DNA of 64,000 nt from Comamonadaceae bacterium (lineage in GTDB: Bacteria; Pseudomonadota; Gammaproteobacteria; Burkholderiales; Burkholderiaceae_C): the NCBI GenBank assembly GCA_027484575.1, contig JAIXSQ010000018.1:34700-98699 (forward strand), read 5' to 3'. Each line of letters starts with the position of its first letter. Position 1 is the first letter of the stretch. Below, in pieces: positions 52,651 through 59,157 of the stretch. Made by a program: the position numbers and the translations under genes. The notes below the pieces were generated by a model. It searched no databases, was not told the origin of the DNA, and saw only the letters and a list, made by a program, of their open reading frames with translations.

Positions 52651-53577
52651 TCAGCGCCGCGCCTGCGCGGCCACCCGCTGCTCGATGCGCACCGCCGGCT
52701 TGCCGGCATGGGCGTCCAGCCGCTGGCCCATCGCCTGCTCCAGCTGCTCCAGCCGCGCCTGCGCGGGCGGGTGCGTGGCCAGCGTGAGCGAGAACAGCGG
52801 GTTGTCGGGCGCCTGGGTGCGCAGCTGCTGCAGCACCGCCGGCAGGCCGTAGGGATCGAAGCCGGCGCGCGTGGCCAGCGCCACGCCCAGCCGGTCGGCG
52901 CCGTACTCGTCGGCCTGGTCCAGGCCGCTGGAATACAGGTTGCGCGCCAGTCCCAGCAGCTGCGACTGCACCGCCTGGCGCACCGCGCTGTCGCTGCGCA
53001 GCTGGCTGGCCAGCAGCTGCGTGGCGGCGCCGGCCTGCGCCTTGGTGCGCAGCGCGGCCAGGTGGTGGCGCTCGGTCACGTGGCTGATCTCGTGCGCGAG
53101 GATGCCCGCGAGCTCGGCCTCGGTCACCCGGTCGACCAGTCCCTTGGTCACGAACACGAAGCCGCCGGGGGCGGCGAAGGCGTTGAACCCCGCGTCGTCG
53201 AGCACGCCGAAGGCCCAGGGCAGCTGCGGCCGGCTGGACTGCAGCGCGATCCAGCGGCCCAGCGTGTTGACGTAGCGCTGCAGGCCGGCGTCGGCATGCA
53301 GGGGCTTGCTGCCCAGCAGCACGGCGGCGAGCTGGCGGCCGATCTCGATCTCGCGGGCCTCGTCGATGCTGCCGCCCTGCTGCATCAGCAGCCCGATCAG
53401 GTCGCCCGCGACCGCCGGGGCCGCCGCCGCCGGCGCGGGGTTCGCCGCGGCGCCGGGGACGGGCAGCTGGCCGCGCAGGATGTTGCCCAGCACCCCGTCC
53501 AGCGCATTGCGGCTGGTCTGGGCGGCGGCACCCAGGGCGAGGGCGGTGGCAGCCACCAGGAGCACGAGGCGCTTCAT
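52651..53577 (-). CDS. M48 family metalloprotease, exported (BepA/LoiP-like)
   Basis: A 308-residue periplasmic zinc protease. It has a signal peptide ending near GAAAQ (about 20), the HEISH motif in LAHEISHVTERHH (about 163-175), and the downstream zinc Glu in QADEYGADRLG. The AAPGGFVFVTKGLVDRV strand upstream of the motif is typical of M48C. Likely role in outer-membrane protein quality control. Overlaps the preceding SH3 gene by 4 bases. Confidence 0.92.
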   Translation of the reverse strand: MKRLVLLVAATALALGAAAQTSRNALDGVLGNILRGQLPVPGAAANPAPAAAAPAVAGDLIGLLMQQGGSIDEAREIEIGRQLAAVLLGSKPLHADAGLQRYVNTLGRWIALQSSRPQLPWAFGVLDDAGFNAFAAPGGFVFVTKGLVDRVTEAELAGILAHEISHVTERHHLAALRTKAQAGAATQLLASQLRSDSAVRQAVQSQLLGLARNLYSSGLDQADEYGADRLGVALATRAGFDPYGLPAVLQQLRTQAPDNPLFSLTLATHPPAQARLEQLEQAMGQRLDAHAGKPAVRIEQRVAAQARR

Positions 53578-54203
53578 TGCTGGCCCTCCGGGCCGCCGGA
53601 GCCGCCCGTGGTGCCGCGCGCGGGCGTCGCTGCGGGCAGCGGCTCGACCGCCACCGGCGCCAGGGCCGCGTCGCGCGCGAACGCGCGGGCCTGCTGCTCG
53701 CTGGCGCGCAGGCCGTCGAGCCGTGCGACGGCAGCGGTGTCGGGCTGCGCCTGCGCGAGGTCCTCGGCGCCCAGGCCGCGGATGCCGATGGTGGAGGTGG
53801 GCGTGGTCACGCGGGTGGGCGCGGGCTTGCCGAACAGGCTGGCCACGCCGCGCAGCGCGCCGGCCGCCGTGTCGGCCAGGCCGCCGCCACCGCCGCTGCC
53901 TGCGCCGCTGGCCGGGCCGAGGTCGAACATGTGCACCCAGCCACCGGCGCCCGCCGGGGTGCGCACGCGCACCCACGGCCCCTGGCGCTCGTCGGTGCGC
54001 TGCAGGGCCGTGCCTTCGGGCAGGGCGGCCAGGCTGCGCGCGGAGGCGGCGGGCGCCTCGCGCAGCTCGGTGGCGCGGCGCGCCACGGCGGGCTCGCCGG
54101 TGGCCTGCGCCCGGGCGGGCACGGAAGCCAGCAGCACGGTGGCCGCCAGCAGCGTGGCCGCGAGCGCGGCCTGCGGAGTCCTGACTATCATCCCCACCCT
54201 CAT
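53574..54203 (-). CDS. Exported SH3-domain protein
   Basis: A 209-residue protein with a signal peptide (ending near ARA, about 32) and a bacterial SH3 domain (about 42-95, ATELREAPAASARSLAALPE then GPWVRVRTPAGAGGWVHMFD). A Gly-rich linker and an unstructured C-terminus follow. Translationally coupled to the M48 protease (ATGA), so the two probably act together in the envelope. An ATG at 54191 is preceded by AGGGTGGGG and may be the true start. Confidence 0.82.
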   Translation of the reverse strand: MRVGMIVRTPQAALAATLLAATVLLASVPARAQATGEPAVARRATELREAPAASARSLAALPEGTALQRTDERQGPWVRVRTPAGAGGWVHMFDLGPASGAGSGGGGGLADTAAGALRGVASLFGKPAPTRVTTPTSTIGIRGLGAEDLAQAQPDTAAVARLDGLRASEQQARAFARDAALAPVAVEPLPAATPARGTTGGSGGPEGQQ

Positions 54204-54226
54204 CGGACGACGAAGCGAAGGATTCT

Positions 54227-55024
54227 ATGGACCTCGGGATCGCGGGCAAGTGGGCGCTGGTGTGCGGCGCGAGCAAGGGACTGGGTTGGGGCTGCGCGCA
54301 GGCGCTGGCGCGCGAGGGCGCGCACGTGCTGCTGGTGGCGCGCGGCGAGCAGGCGCTGCATGACGCGGCGGCCCGGCTGCAGGCCGACCCGGCGCTGCCG
54401 GCCGGCACGCAGGTGCAGGCGGTGGCGGCGGACATCACCACGGAGGCCGGCCGCGCGGCGGTGTTCGCGGTGCGCGCCGCCTTCGACATCGTGGTCACCA
54501 ATGCCGGCGGCCCGCCGCCCGGCGATTTCCGCGACTGGGACCGCGAGGCCTGGATCAAGGCGGTCGACGCGAACATGCTCACGCCGATCGCGCTGATCCA
54601 GTCGCAGGTCGACGGCATGGCCGCGCGCGGCTTCGGCCGCATCGTCAACATCACCTCGTCGGCGGTGAAGGCCCCGATCGACATCCTGGGCCTGTCCAAC
54701 GGCGCGCGCAGCGGCCTGACCGGCTTCGTGGCCGGCGTGGCCCGCACGAAGAAGCTGGCCGCGGCCAACGTGACCATCAACAACCTGCTGCCCGGCGCGT
54801 TCGACACCGACCGCCTGCGCGGCACCATGGAAGGCGCGGTCAAGAAGACCGGCCAGTCCATGGAGCAGGTGCGTGCCGCCCGCATGGCCGGCATCCCCGG
54901 TGGCCGCTTCGGCACGCCCGAGGAGTTCGGTGCGACCTGCGCCTTCCTGTGCTCGCAGCACGCCAGCTACATCACCGGCCAGAACGTGCTGATCGACGGC
55001 GGGGCGTACCCGGGCACGTACTGA
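54227..55024 (+). CDS. SDR family oxidoreductase with atypical active site
   Basis: A 265-residue Rossmann-fold SDR. The cofactor loop is CGASKGLGWGCAQAL (about 14-28), and NAGG (about 91-94) and the catalytic Ser in NITSSAVKAP are present. Where YxxxK is expected the sequence reads LSNGARSGLTGF, so the catalytic Tyr appears replaced by Ser and the Lys by Arg. This variant may be non-canonical or catalytically altered. Annotated relatives are called 3-oxoacyl-ACP reductase-like, which should not be taken literally. Confidence 0.85.
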   Translation: MDLGIAGKWALVCGASKGLGWGCAQALAREGAHVLLVARGEQALHDAAARLQADPALPAGTQVQAVAADITTEAGRAAVFAVRAAFDIVVTNAGGPPPGDFRDWDREAWIKAVDANMLTPIALIQSQVDGMAARGFGRIVNITSSAVKAPIDILGLSNGARSGLTGFVAGVARTKKLAAANVTINNLLPGAFDTDRLRGTMEGAVKKTGQSMEQVRAARMAGIPGGRFGTPEEFGATCAFLCSQHASYITGQNVLIDGGAYPGTY

Positions 55025-55072
55025 GCCTCGGGGGGTGCGGCGCGCCCGTCTGCGCTGCGCATCGACCTTCCA

Positions 55073-55102
55073 CCGTCACCCCGGCGCAGGCCGGGGTCCA
55101 GG
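55073..55102. repeat. REP-like palindrome in SDR-integron spacer
   Basis: CCCCGGC-GCAG-GCCGGGG (55079-55096) flanked by CGTCA and TCCAGG. This matches the short CCCCGGC(N4)GCCGGGGTCCAG-type palindromes scattered in many proteobacterial genomes. It is the only copy I see in the window. The rest of 55025-55273 shows no ORF of note. Confidence 0.6.
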
Positions 55103-55273
55103 CGGCCGCGCGCAGCGCGGCGGGCGACAGGCCTGGCCAAGCCGTCGTCGCTGCGACGGTGGGCCTTGGAGGACGCGTGGACGGCTGCTTCGCAGCGATA
55201 GCGGTCGGTTGCTGCAGGTCGTGTAACGGCCGCTGTCCGCCGGAAGCAGGCCACAACTCGTGACCCGGAACAG

Positions 55274-56290
55274 TCACACGAGGGTGTCCAGTGGGCTGGT
55301 CGTGCCACCAGCCGCCACCTTGAGAACGTGCGTGTAGATCATCGTGGTGCTCACGTCACTGTGGCCAAGCAGCTCCTGTACTGTCCGGATGTCCGTGGCG
55401 GCTTGCAGCAGGTGGGTGGCGAAGCTGTGCCGCAGCGTGTGTGCCGAGACGCGCTTGTGGATCTCGGGCTTTTCGGCCGCAACCTTGAAGCTCCTGCCCA
55501 AGCGCTCTTCGTACAGGTGGTGTCGCCGGATCACTCCGGAACGGGGGTCCGTGGCCACGATGGGCGACGGGAGCACCCAGAACTACCCCCACGTGTGGCC
55601 CACCTTCGGGTACTTGGCCTCCAGGGCATGCGGCACCTCGACCCCGCCAGTGCCGGCGGCGCGGTCGGCCTCCCAGCACCGTCTGGCCACCGACACTTGG
55701 TCGCGAAGGCGCTGCGCCAGGGCAGCGGGCAGCATCACGACGCGATCCTTGTTCCCCTTGGCTTGTCGCACGACGATCACGCTGCGGTCGAAGTCGACAT
55801 CCTTGATCCGCAGCCGGATCGCCTCCATCAGCCGCATGCCCGTGCCGTACAGAAGCTCCGCGATCACGTGAACCTCGCCGCTCAGGTTGTCCAGCAGCGC
55901 CTTGACTTCGTCCCGGGTCAGCACCGTCGGGATGCGCCGCGCAAGCGCTGGTCGCTGCAGGTCTGCCATCCACGGCAACTGTGAATCGAGCACCTCTCGG
56001 TACAGGAACAGCAGCGCGCTGAGCGCCTGGTTGTGCGTCGAGGAGGACACCTTGCGTTGGGTGGCCAGCATGCCGAGAAAGGCCTGGACCTGCCGCTCTC
56101 CCATGTCCCGGGGGTGGCGCATTCCGGACCAACGCACGTACCAGCGCACCCAGTACACGTAGGCCTTCTCCGTGCGAAGGCTGTAGTGCAGGTACCTGGC
56201 GCGTTCACGCACCTGGTCGAGCAGACGGGGCTGGCTAGAGGTGGGTGCGAAGGTGCGGGAATCCGACGCCCATTTATACTGTGCGGCCAT
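55274..56290 (-). pseudogene. intI: Integron integrase IntI, interrupted by an in-frame TAG
   Basis: A 338-codon tyrosine recombinase reading frame, close in pattern to class 1 IntI: YLHYSLRTEKAYVYWVRWYV, LLYGTGMRLMEAIRLR, AHTLRHSFATHLL and GHSDVSTTMIYTHVLK. Catalytic residues by position are Arg153, His284, Arg287, His310 and Tyr319. The IntI-specific extra domain is present (ALEAKYPKVGHTWG). Codon 236 is TAG (complement of 55583-55585) where relatives have Trp of WFWV. Both halves are in the same frame, so one G-to-A transition is the only lesion seen. The truncated product lacks His, Arg, His and Tyr of the active site. Confidence 0.92.
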
Positions 56291-56296
56291 ACAGTA
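56277..56296. promoter_or_regulatory. LexA (SOS) operator overlapping the intI start
   Basis: TACTGTGCGGCCATACAGTA has perfect TACTGT / ACAGTA half-sites with the 8-base spacing of the proteobacterial LexA box (CTGT-N8-ACAG). It spans the ATG at 56290. TATAAA adjoins it on the intI strand and TATACT on the opposite strand. LexA control of integrase genes is established for other integrons; here the site predicts SOS-inducible transcription. Confidence 0.88.
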
Positions 56297-56366
56297 CGCA
56301 AAGCCTTGTCCCCACCGGCCCTTGCTGGCAGACTGCCTCGACAGCCGGAAGACACCTTGGTCGCGG

Positions 56367-56392
56367 TTTTATCCGGCAGTTTTATCCAGCAG
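56367..56392 (+). repeat. Tandem 13-bp direct repeat in the attI region
   Basis: TTTTATCCGGCAG is followed immediately by TTTTATCCAGCAG (one mismatch). An inverted copy of part of the second unit, TGCTGGATAA, occurs at 56410-56419. Integron attI sites carry integrase-binding direct repeats, but these lie about 165 bases from the core site, farther than in attI1, so their role is open. Confidence 0.55.
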
Positions 56393-56465
56393 CGTCCGCA
56401 GCTTCCCGGTGCTGGATAACAGGTCGCAGAATCCAGGACCTGGTTGGGAAGGGAGGACAACAAAA

Positions 56466-56561
56466 ATGCAGGTTCATCAAGCACTTACGCGCGAACCTCG
56501 CGCCAGAATATTCCGCACCTGCGGGATATCAGCTTTGGCCTTGCGGTCTACATTACGTTAG
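56466..56561 (+). CDS. 31-residue attI leader peptide ORF
   Basis: ATG preceded by AAGGGAGG with 9 bases spacing, the strongest ribosome binding site in the neighbourhood. The 31-codon ORF (MQVHQALTREPRARIF...) ends at TAG inside the core site GTTAGAC, 5 bases before the cassette ATG. Class 1 attI1 has an analogous short ORF (ORF-11) that boosts translation of a first cassette lacking its own ribosome binding site. I infer the same role here; the peptide itself has no recognisable function. Confidence 0.6.
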   Translation: MQVHQALTREPRARIFRTCGISALALRSTLR

Positions 56562-56563
56562 AC
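56557..56563 (+). other. attI core recombination site GTTAGAC
   Basis: Matches the integron core GTTRRRY. Cassette insertion cuts between G and TT, so the cassette would begin at 56558. It shares TTACGTTAG with the right end of the attC at 57010-57018, as expected for recombining partners. No imperfect palindrome precedes it, so this is an attI-type site and not another attC. Confidence 0.75.
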
Positions 56564-56566
56564 GTC

Positions 56567-56905
56567 ATGAGCATTCCTGCTCGCACTACGTACCTACTCG
56601 TTGCGCGTGCGAACCTGCGTTCCGCAATGGGTTACCTGTCTGAGCAACCCCTGCAAGACGGCGCGCTTGCGGTTGAGGCATCACTCGACGAGGTAATAGG
56701 CTCATTTTCCGAGGCAGATCTCTTGGCGCAAATGGACACCTTGTGCGCATGTGGAATGCGCGAGCTGCCGCGAGGCGGCTTCTGGCGGCACTTGGAGCGC
56801 GCGGCTAAGGCGCTCGGATCATCGGACCGGCAAGCGTCGTATCGACGCCTTTTCCTGGCTACCTTGAACCGGAACGGTGAGTCGAAAAAGGAGTTGGTGC
56901 CGTGA
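56567..56905 (+). CDS. Integron gene-cassette protein, unknown function
   Basis: A 112-residue, probably soluble protein beginning MSIPARTTYLLVARANLRS. No signal peptide, membrane segment or motif that I recognise; cysteines occur at DTLCACGM. The start is 3 bases after the core site with no ribosome binding site, so translation probably depends on the leader ORF that ends 5 bases upstream. The stop is 1 base before the attC, as in typical cassettes. Base composition is richer in A/T than flanking genes, consistent with foreign origin. Confidence 0.72.
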   Translation: MSIPARTTYLLVARANLRSAMGYLSEQPLQDGALAVEASLDEVIGSFSEADLLAQMDTLCACGMRELPRGGFWRHLERAAKALGSSDRQASYRRLFLATLNRNGESKKELVP

Positions 56906-56906
56906 C

Positions 56907-57020
56907 GCCTAACTTGTCGGTCGACTCGGACACGCTGCGGCAAGGGGCCGCACAGCGCCGTTGCAAATCCTGCACCGTGCGGCCCCTTGCCGCAACGTGC
57001 CGGTCACCTTTACGTTAGCC
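56907..57020. other. attC recombination site of the cassette
   Basis: Left end GCCTAAC (fits RYYYAAC) and right end GTTAGCC (GTTRRRY with one deviation, in the part contributed by downstream DNA). Between them is an imperfect palindrome whose inner part is an 18-bp perfect inverted repeat, 56936-56953 against 56977-56994, with a 23-base central loop. Outer arms pair with mismatches, the usual extrahelical bases of attC hairpins. Total length of 114 bases is within the known range. Confidence 0.85.
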
Positions 57021-57150
57021 GGCCGACTCGCACCCCTAGCATCGCGACCGACCGCTTCCTCCCAGGGAGAGGTCGTTCAGTTCCGCGGTGCCGAACGACT
57101 GCAATCAGTCTGTAGCGGACGCTCCCATCGACAGCCCTCAAGCGTCGCCT

Positions 57151-58050
57151 TCAGCCTTTCCTCGACGACACCACGATGCCGCCGACGATGAGCGCGAACG
57201 CGACCCCGTGGTACAGGTGCGGCAGCTCGCCCAGGAACGCCGCCGAGAGCACCGCCGCGAACAGCGGCGTGAGGTTGGAGAAGAAGCCGGCGATGCTGGG
57301 GCCCACGCGCTGCACCCCCAGGCCCCAGCAGCGGTAGGCCAGGATCGCCGGGCCCAGCGCGATGTAGGCCAGGGCGGCCGCGACCGGCCAGCCCCAGGCG
57401 ATGGCCTGCGGCGCCACGGCCCATTCGCCGGCCGCCAGCAGCCCCGACCAGCCCAGCCCGAACACGATCTGCGCCATCAGGAACGCGGCCCAGTCGCCAC
57501 GGATCTCGGCCGGGTCGGCCGGCTGCACCAGCAGCCAGCTGTACCAGGCCCAGGCCAGCGTGGCCAGCAGCACGAAGAAGTCGCCCGGCACCAGCCGGAC
57601 CTGGGCCAGCAGCTGCCAGTCGCCACGCGAGAGCACCACCAGCACGCCGCCGATGGACAGCACGGCGCCGGCCAGCTGCCGCAGCGTGACGCGCTGGCCG
57701 AAGGCGAGCGCGCCCAGCCCCAGCATGAAGGCCGGCGTGCTGGCGGCCACCAGCGTGACGTTCAGCGGGGTCGAGGTCTTGAGCGCCAGGTACTGCAGCG
57801 CGTTGTAGCAGCCCACCCCCAGCAGGCCGAGCAACGCGTAGCGCTTCCAGCGCGGCCACAGCGGGCTGCCCCGGCGCAGCAGCCACGCGGTCGCCGGCAG
57901 CAGCAGCGCGCCGGCAATGGCCCAGCGCAGGAAGTTGAGCGTCGCCGGCGGCACGCTGCCGGCCATGAGGCGGCCCACCACCGCGTTGCCGGCCCACAGC
58001 AGCGGCGGGATGGTGAGCAGGACGGCGGTGGCGGGCGTCAGGCGTTGCAT
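57151..58050 (-). CDS. EamA/DMT family transporter
   Basis: A 299-residue ten-helix protein of two EamA repeats. It opens TPATAVLLTIPPLLWAGNAVVGR, and has TLNFLRWAIAGALLLP and GPSIAGFFSNLTPLFAAVLSAA in the second repeat. Substrate unknown. Its 3' end is about 130 bases from the integron attC. That spacer (57021-57150) contains an inverted repeat GTCGTTC...GAACGAC (57072-57099) but no gene. Confidence 0.9.
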   Translation of the reverse strand: MQRLTPATAVLLTIPPLLWAGNAVVGRLMAGSVPPATLNFLRWAIAGALLLPATAWLLRRGSPLWPRWKRYALLGLLGVGCYNALQYLALKTSTPLNVTLVAASTPAFMLGLGALAFGQRVTLRQLAGAVLSIGGVLVVLSRGDWQLLAQVRLVPGDFFVLLATLAWAWYSWLLVQPADPAEIRGDWAAFLMAQIVFGLGWSGLLAAGEWAVAPQAIAWGWPVAAALAYIALGPAILAYRCWGLGVQRVGPSIAGFFSNLTPLFAAVLSAAFLGELPHLYHGVAFALIVGGIVVSSRKG

Positions 58051-58173
58051 GGGGCCGCCATTGTCGCGGGCCGGGAGCAGGCACGCGCCTGCGCGCCGCC
58101 GCCGATCGTGGCAGGATGGCGCGCCGCCGCATCCGGCGCCGCCTTCCGTCCGCACGAACAACGAGGAGAACCC

Positions 58174-59157
58174 ATGTCCAGAGCCGTCCGCATCGACCGC
58201 CACGGTGGTCCCGAGGAAATGAAGATCGTCGACGTCCAGGTCGGCGACCCGGGGCCCGGCGAGATCCGCATCCGCCACAAGGCCGTCGGCCTGAACTTCA
58301 TCGACGTCTACCAGCGCACCGGCCTGTACCAGCTGCCCATGCCGCTGCAGCTGGGCATGGAGGCCTCGGGCATCGTCGAGGCGGTGGGCCCGGGCGTCAC
58401 GCACCTGAAGGCCGGCGACCGCGCCGCCTATGCCAGCCAGCCGCCCGGCAGCTACTGCGAGGTGCGGGTCATGCCGGCCAAGTGCGTCTGCAGGCTGCCC
58501 GACGCGATCGACTTCGACACCGGCGCGGCCATGATGCTCAAGGGCCTGACGGCCCAGTACCTGCTCAAGCGCACGCTGCCCCAGGGCGGCCTGCAGGCCG
58601 GCGATTTCGTGCTGTTCCATGCCGCCGCCGGCGGCGTGGGCCTGATCGCCTGCCAGTGGGCGCGCGCGCTGGGCCTGCAGCTGATCGGCACGGCCGGCTC
58701 CGACGCCAAGTGCGAGCTGGCCAAGGCGCATGGCGCCGCCCACGTCATCAACTACGCCACCGAGGACTTCGCCGCCCGCGTCAAGGAGATCACCGGCGGC
58801 CAGGGCGTGAAGGTGGTGTACGACTCGGTGGGCAAGGACACCTGGGACAAGTCGCTCGACTGCCTGCGGCCGTTCGGGCTGATGGCCAGCTTCGGCAACG
58901 CCAGCGGCCCGGTGCCGCCGTTCGCCCCCGGCATGCTGGGCAACAAGGGGTCGCTGTACGTCACGCGCCAGACCCTGTTCAGCCACATCGCCACCCGCGA
59001 GACCACCCAGGCCATGGCCGACGACCTGTTCGAGGCGGTCACCAGCGGCAAGGTGACCATCCGCATCGACCAGCGTTTCCCGCTGGAGCAGGTGCAGCAG
59101 GCGCACCGCGACCTCGAGTCGCGCAAGACCACCGGCTGCACCATCCTCACGCTGTGA
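58174..59157 (+). CDS. Quinone oxidoreductase, zinc-independent MDR family (QOR type)
   Basis: A 327-residue NADPH-dependent medium-chain reductase without the structural-zinc cysteines. It has the KAVGLNFIDVYQRTGLY substrate region (about 38-54), the MLKGLTAQYLL motif, the nucleotide-binding AAAGGVGLIACQWA (about 151-164), and a C-terminal domain with RQTLFSHIATRE. Typical of QorA-like one-electron or alkenal/quinone reductases. AGGAGAA precedes the ATG. The stop overlaps the Nudix GTG start (GTGA). Confidence 0.93.
   Translation: MSRAVRIDRHGGPEEMKIVDVQVGDPGPGEIRIRHKAVGLNFIDVYQRTGLYQLPMPLQLGMEASGIVEAVGPGVTHLKAGDRAAYASQPPGSYCEVRVMPAKCVCRLPDAIDFDTGAAMMLKGLTAQYLLKRTLPQGGLQAGDFVLFHAAAGGVGLIACQWARALGLQLIGTAGSDAKCELAKAHGAAHVINYATEDFAARVKEITGGQGVKVVYDSVGKDTWDKSLDCLRPFGLMASFGNASGPVPPFAPGMLGNKGSLYVTRQTLFSHIATRETTQAMADDLFEAVTSGKVTIRIDQRFPLEQVQQAHRDLESRKTTGCTILTL

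Larger units (their letters stand above)
55274..57020. mobile_element. Single-cassette chromosomal integron (integrase inactivated)
   Basis: Ordered elements are an integron-type integrase gene on the minus strand with one in-frame amber codon, a LexA operator over its start, and an attI-like region with leader ORF and core site GTTAGAC. One gene cassette (TTAGAC at 56558 to the G at 57014) follows, holding one ORF and a 114-base attC. The layout, with divergent integrase and cassette, is that of integrons. It lies between an SDR and an EamA gene. Confidence 0.88.

Noticed and set aside
55274..55576. A separate 100-residue recombinase-like gene starting at GTG
   Set aside because: It is the in-frame continuation of the integrase after the amber codon and contains only the C-terminal catalytic part. 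It is treated as the second half of the intI pseudogene.
55328..55984. Plus-strand frame opposite intI
   Set aside because: No family resemblance. The minus strand is unmistakably an integrase.
56241..56465. N-terminal extension of the attI leader ORF to an upstream GTG
   Set aside because: The strong ribosome binding site sits directly before ATG 56466. The extension runs across the LexA box and into intI.
56291..56556. A second attC upstream of the cassette
   Set aside because: No RYYYAAC partner or long imperfect palindrome lies before GTTAGAC, so the site is called attI.
56444..56566. Upstream extension of the cassette ORF past the core site
   Set aside because: It would start outside the cassette and cross the attI core, and no ribosome binding site supports it.
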